Source of the DNA: JBELHO01 sp042091375
Lineage (GTDB): Bacteria > Pseudomonadota > Gammaproteobacteria > Enterobacterales > Alteromonadaceae
Reading direction: 5' to 3'
Assembly: GCA_042091375.1 (NCBI GenBank)
Contig: JBELHO010000009.1
Location: forward strand, 27,802-91,801
DNA length: 64,000 nucleotides
The notes under the pieces are model-generated. The model did no database searches and had not been told where the DNA came from. It saw nothing but the letters and a program-made list of their open reading frames with translations. The position numbers were made by a program, and so were the translations under genes. Positions 61,673 through 64,000 of the stretch are shown piece after piece; the stretch's first letter is position 1; each line of letters opens with the position of its first letter.

Positions 61673-63079
61673 TTAATTTTGCTGAATTAGTTGTTCTAAC
61701 TCAAAGTAACCGCCATGACCAAACTCTGTCTTTAATAAATCATTAATGCTATAACGCATTTGACGAGTAAAACCTGAACGACTCACAATACCGGACAGTA
61801 ACCAGTACTCTAACCGCTCGGTTAATTGTGCACTATTGTTCCCTTTAATAATTAATCTTTGCTGGTGTTCATCAAGCTCTTTAGCCACTAAGTCAGCTAA
61901 TTTGTGTCGGCCGTTGGTATAAACTATCTGCCTTAATTGCGACTTATTTTTCAACTGTAATGGATTTTGTTGTAAGCCTATTGTTTGAAAAGCCGGATGG
62001 CTTTCATCTTGATGAATTGCTTGTAATTGATATGAGCGAATCGACTCAGCTTTTTCGAAGCCTCGCCTTTTTACTTGCATTTGAGCTTTGGCTGTCTGTT
62101 GAGAAATATTTACTTGATAGGCATACTCGCTGTAAACTGGCACATCGACTAATTTAGGCAGATATTCTAATTCATAGAAATACTCATCAAGATCTTGCTC
62201 ATACTCTGAAATAATTTTTATCTGTTTTCTCAACTTCTTTTGATTTTTAGAATAACGTCGCTCCTGTGAATCAAATTGTTCGTTTAATTCAGATAACTCA
62301 CGAGTTAATTGGTAAAACTCTTCGCTATTTTTCTCTGCCTTCTCCAATAAAAGTTCTTTGATTTGGATGTCTTTACTCAATAATTGCAACTGGGTGTGTT
62401 CAACTTTCTGTTGCTTTTCATTCACTAAAAGCACATTGCTAGATTCTTTTATGAGTGCCCGAAGTGCAAAAATTTCATCTTGTACAGCTTGATACTCAGG
62501 GTTAATTATCGCTTCGTAACCACTGATGTATTCTGCAACTCGTGCTTCTGCTCTGTCATTTGTTGTGTAACGGATCTCTGACAAGCTTACAGCCAACGAC
62601 ATTTCATTTGATTGACTGTGATCTATTGTCTTTTCAAACCTTATGAAATGCTCTAATTCACCGAATGATTGATTTAATTGCGGTTCATCCATAATCAACT
62701 GCACTTTAAGGCCAAAATTATCAAGATTTTTTCGAGACAGCGCTACTAGCTTTTGGCGATACTGTAAATTATTGCGATGTTTTAAAAGCTTAGCGTAGAG
62801 TATTTGTGCTTTGGCAGGTAAGTTATCCTTTTCAGCTTGTATCGCTGCTACTGATATGCGATCTAACCACAAATTAAAATTGCGCTGTGCCTGCGCCACT
62901 TTTTGCTGCGTTTTAATATCATTTGGCTTAACTTCCAACGCCTCTAAATACCTTTCAAGTGCCAACTGATAATGGCCTTGACTAATATAATCATCACCGT
63001 CGTTCATGAGCTCTCTGTGAGCACACCCCGATAAAAAAAGGAAAAATATAAGCCCAAGTGCTGACCATTTAAAACCCAT
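61673..63079 (-). CDS. TPR and coiled-coil lipoprotein of unknown function
   Basis: This is a 468-residue protein with a lipoprotein signal peptide (about 5-18, lipobox LSGC). A TPR unit GHYQLALERYLEALEVKPND lies at about 35-54, followed by further helical repeats to about 110. A mixed domain follows at about 120-205 (FGLKVQLIMDEPQLNQSF), then a long charged coiled coil at about 225-300. The C-terminal domain (about 310-468) has PVYSEYAYQVNISQQTAKAQ. It may be a periplasmic scaffold or assembly factor, but no family is recognised. It stands alone, next to transposase debris. Confidence 0.7.
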   Translation of the reverse strand: MGFKWSALGLIFFLFLSGCAHRELMNDGDDYISQGHYQLALERYLEALEVKPNDIKTQQKVAQAQRNFNLWLDRISVAAIQAEKDNLPAKAQILYAKLLKHRNNLQYRQKLVALSRKNLDNFGLKVQLIMDEPQLNQSFGELEHFIRFEKTIDHSQSNEMSLAVSLSEIRYTTNDRAEARVAEYISGYEAIINPEYQAVQDEIFALRALIKESSNVLLVNEKQQKVEHTQLQLLSKDIQIKELLLEKAEKNSEEFYQLTRELSELNEQFDSQERRYSKNQKKLRKQIKIISEYEQDLDEYFYELEYLPKLVDVPVYSEYAYQVNISQQTAKAQMQVKRRGFEKAESIRSYQLQAIHQDESHPAFQTIGLQQNPLQLKNKSQLRQIVYTNGRHKLADLVAKELDEHQQRLIIKGNNSAQLTERLEYWLLSGIVSRSGFTRQMRYSINDLLKTEFGHGGYFELEQLIQQN

Positions 63080-63209
63080 GTTAACTCTCTTTGTCCGTTA
63101 GTATTTAAATTAATTTTCAATGTTGAAGATAAGCACAGCATTTAATCGCAAAGACAATAATAAAGTACTTATTCTTTTAGATGGCTAGCATAACAATGCT
63201 TAACTGAAC

Positions 63210-63479
63210 TTAAACTGAACTTAAACAAAAAATAATGAGTGTATTCATTAAGATAAAAGGGATAAAAATAAGGTTTATGGGATTTAGTCCTGTGACAACC
63301 ATTTGGTTGGCTAATTTATAAACAAAGTTGGGTTTGCCGTTGTGAGTGATATTGCCGCGGTTGTCTAAGACAGCCCAACGCCAGAAGCCAGAAACTTCTT
63401 CCTCAGTGAATAAATCTTCACCTGTTGCCACGGTATAAATATCAGTGACAACGCCTGCAAATTTGAGTGAGTGTACTTG
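63210..63479 (-). pseudogene. Unidentified gene fragment
   Basis: The minus-strand frame is open from 63479 to the stop at 63210 and reads protein-like (FAGVVTDIYTVATGEDLFT, then SGFWRWAVLDNRGN, NGKPNFVYKLANQ). It starts at a diverged copy of the interspersed repeat and has no good start codon, only a GTG at 63431. The last 20 residues are hydrophobic and may be read-through. I do not recognise the family. It is probably the broken 3' part of a gene. Confidence 0.45.
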
Positions 63480-63523
63480 CTAGTTTGAGGATATGCTGGA
63501 TACAATCATTTAGCAAGCCGCAC

Positions 63524-63549
63524 ATTAAAAAGCCGGCGAATACGGGCTT
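63524..63549 (-). terminator. Candidate terminator after the decayed gene
   Basis: On the minus strand AGCCCG, a 7-nt loop, CGGCT and TTTTAAT form an imperfect stem with a T tail, 15 bp past the stop of the decayed gene at 63564. Confidence 0.45.
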
Positions 63550-63563
63550 ATCTAAAATTTATT

Positions 63564-63812
63564 TTAACTTTTTATCTCAGGCTCATCAGCTAAAGCAATA
63601 TCAACAATATGATTCAAGCAATTAAACCCATAATGAATAAAAGAGCCTGGGTGATCCTCGATAGCGAACGAAGCCTTCTATAGATAATCCAGATAGTTAG
63701 ATTTCTTATAAACACAAAAAATCCAACCATCAAATACCTCAGATTCATCAGGTAAAGCCAAAGACTCATCAACAACAGGAAATAACGAGGATGAAATAAC
63801 GAGGACACTCGC
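63564..63812 (-). pseudogene. Unidentified decayed gene with internal stop
   Basis: One minus-strand frame reads DESLALPDESEVFDGW, CVYKKSNYLDYL, then an in-frame TAG at 63678-63680, then KASFAIEDHPGSFIHYGFN and a natural stop at 63564. The amino acid composition across the stop is consistent with one protein, and a terminator follows. A different frame gives an uninterrupted 69-residue ORF, but that one is implausibly hydrophobic and basic. Family unknown. Confidence 0.5.
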
Positions 63813-63843
63813 TTACGAAACAAGGAAAGTCGCTTTTAAAACA

Positions 63844-63914
63844 GTCTAATTTAAGTGAGTGTCCTTGTTAATTTTAGCCCTTGTCTAATTTGAATAAGTG
63901 TCCTTGTTAATTTT
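63844..63914. repeat. Two tandem copies of the GTGAGTGTCCTTG repeat
   Basis: Copies at 63844-63875 (TCTAATTTAAGTGAGTG form) and 63882-63914 (diverged, TCTAATTTGAATAAGTG) lie 6 bp apart. The second supplies the last codons of transposase remnant 2. Confidence 0.85.
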
Positions 63915-63965
63915 ACTGTTAGGGGTATCCATTAAACTGATGAGTTGTTTTCTGGCGGTAGTCAT
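63885..63965 (-). pseudogene. REP-associated Y1 transposase, N-terminal remnant 2
   Basis: A 26-codon frame starts MTTARKQLISLMDTP, identical to remnant 1 except V to M. After codon 15 it diverges and runs through the interspersed repeat to a TAG. It is therefore the same transposase gene deleted from codon 16 to the 3' repeat. The upstream 80-bp block is shared with remnant 1. Confidence 0.78.
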
Positions 63966-64000
63966 GGCAAGTCCTTTGCGCTGAGTTGATTGAGGGAAAA

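Noticed and set aside
63614..63823. 69-residue minus-strand ORF
   Set aside because: Another frame over the same bases reads much more like a real protein despite one stop, and this ORF is implausibly basic and hydrophobic.

Overview
The window is a chromosomal segment of an AT-rich gammaproteobacterium. The gene order and the family-specific small proteins (DUF3392 next to ligA, DUF3549/DUF3301 next to truC, DUF3192, DUF6435) point to Alteromonadales, most likely a marine Colwelliaceae-type organism. That placement is inferred from gene content, not from a marker gene comparison. About 85-90% of the window is ordinary core genome and I see no prophage, CRISPR array, rRNA or tRNA.

Layout. 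1-7.8 kb: the 3' part of a LapD-like c-di-GMP receptor, the zipA-ligA-DUF3392 operon on the minus strand, a decayed smc remnant just upstream of zipA, then cysZ and a small secreted protein. 7.8-12.7 kb: an S9 peptidase lipoprotein, a DUF6435 mini-gene, a VOC protein and the Ser/Thr transporter sstT, with short tandem repeats between them. 12.8-34.1 kb: a long minus-strand housekeeping block that reads, in transcription order, rpsB-tsf, pyrH-frr, uppS-cdsA-dxr-rseP-bamA-skp-lpxD-fabZ-lpxA-lpxB-rnhB-dnaE-accA, tilS. It joins translation, isoprenoid and phospholipid precursors, outer-membrane protein assembly, lipid A synthesis and replication. 34.4-39.5 kb, plus strand: a DsbA-like protein, map, glnD, dapD. 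40-42.8 kb: a small lipoprotein, truC, DUF3549 and DUF3301.

42.8-47.7 kb is an accessory, gene-poor interval holding unknown small proteins, orphan terminator hairpins and a 14-bp minisatellite interrupted by a 100-N assembly gap. 47.7-57.4 kb returns to conserved order: a KfrA-N-like protein, syd/queF (divergent), a diguanylate cyclase, ppnN, xni, DUF3192, and the minus-strand gcvA-hydrolase-DUF423-rlmM set with a likely GcvA operator. 57.7-64 kb contains a small secreted protein, a composite interspersed repeat, an M16 peptidase, a TPR/coiled-coil lipoprotein, and a zone of debris. The debris consists of two short N-terminal remnants of a REP-associated (Y1/IS200-like) transposase with their flanking repeats, and two unidentified decayed gene fragments.

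The strongest observations are (1) the wreck of smc beside zipA, with recognisable ABC signature, degenerate Walker B, one frameshift, one nonsense codon and loss of about 1000 N-terminal codons at a heptamer repeat; (2) two internally deleted transposase elements that keep the same 80-bp 5' block and the same 3' repeat; (3) the collapsed minisatellite; and (4) a palindromic CTAAT site upstream of gcvA. No convincing novel multi-gene system was found. Several gene starts are set here from ribosome-binding sites and family alignments, including rnhB, rseP (GTG), tsf, rpsB, lpxA, ppnN, the M16 peptidase and gcvA (TTG).
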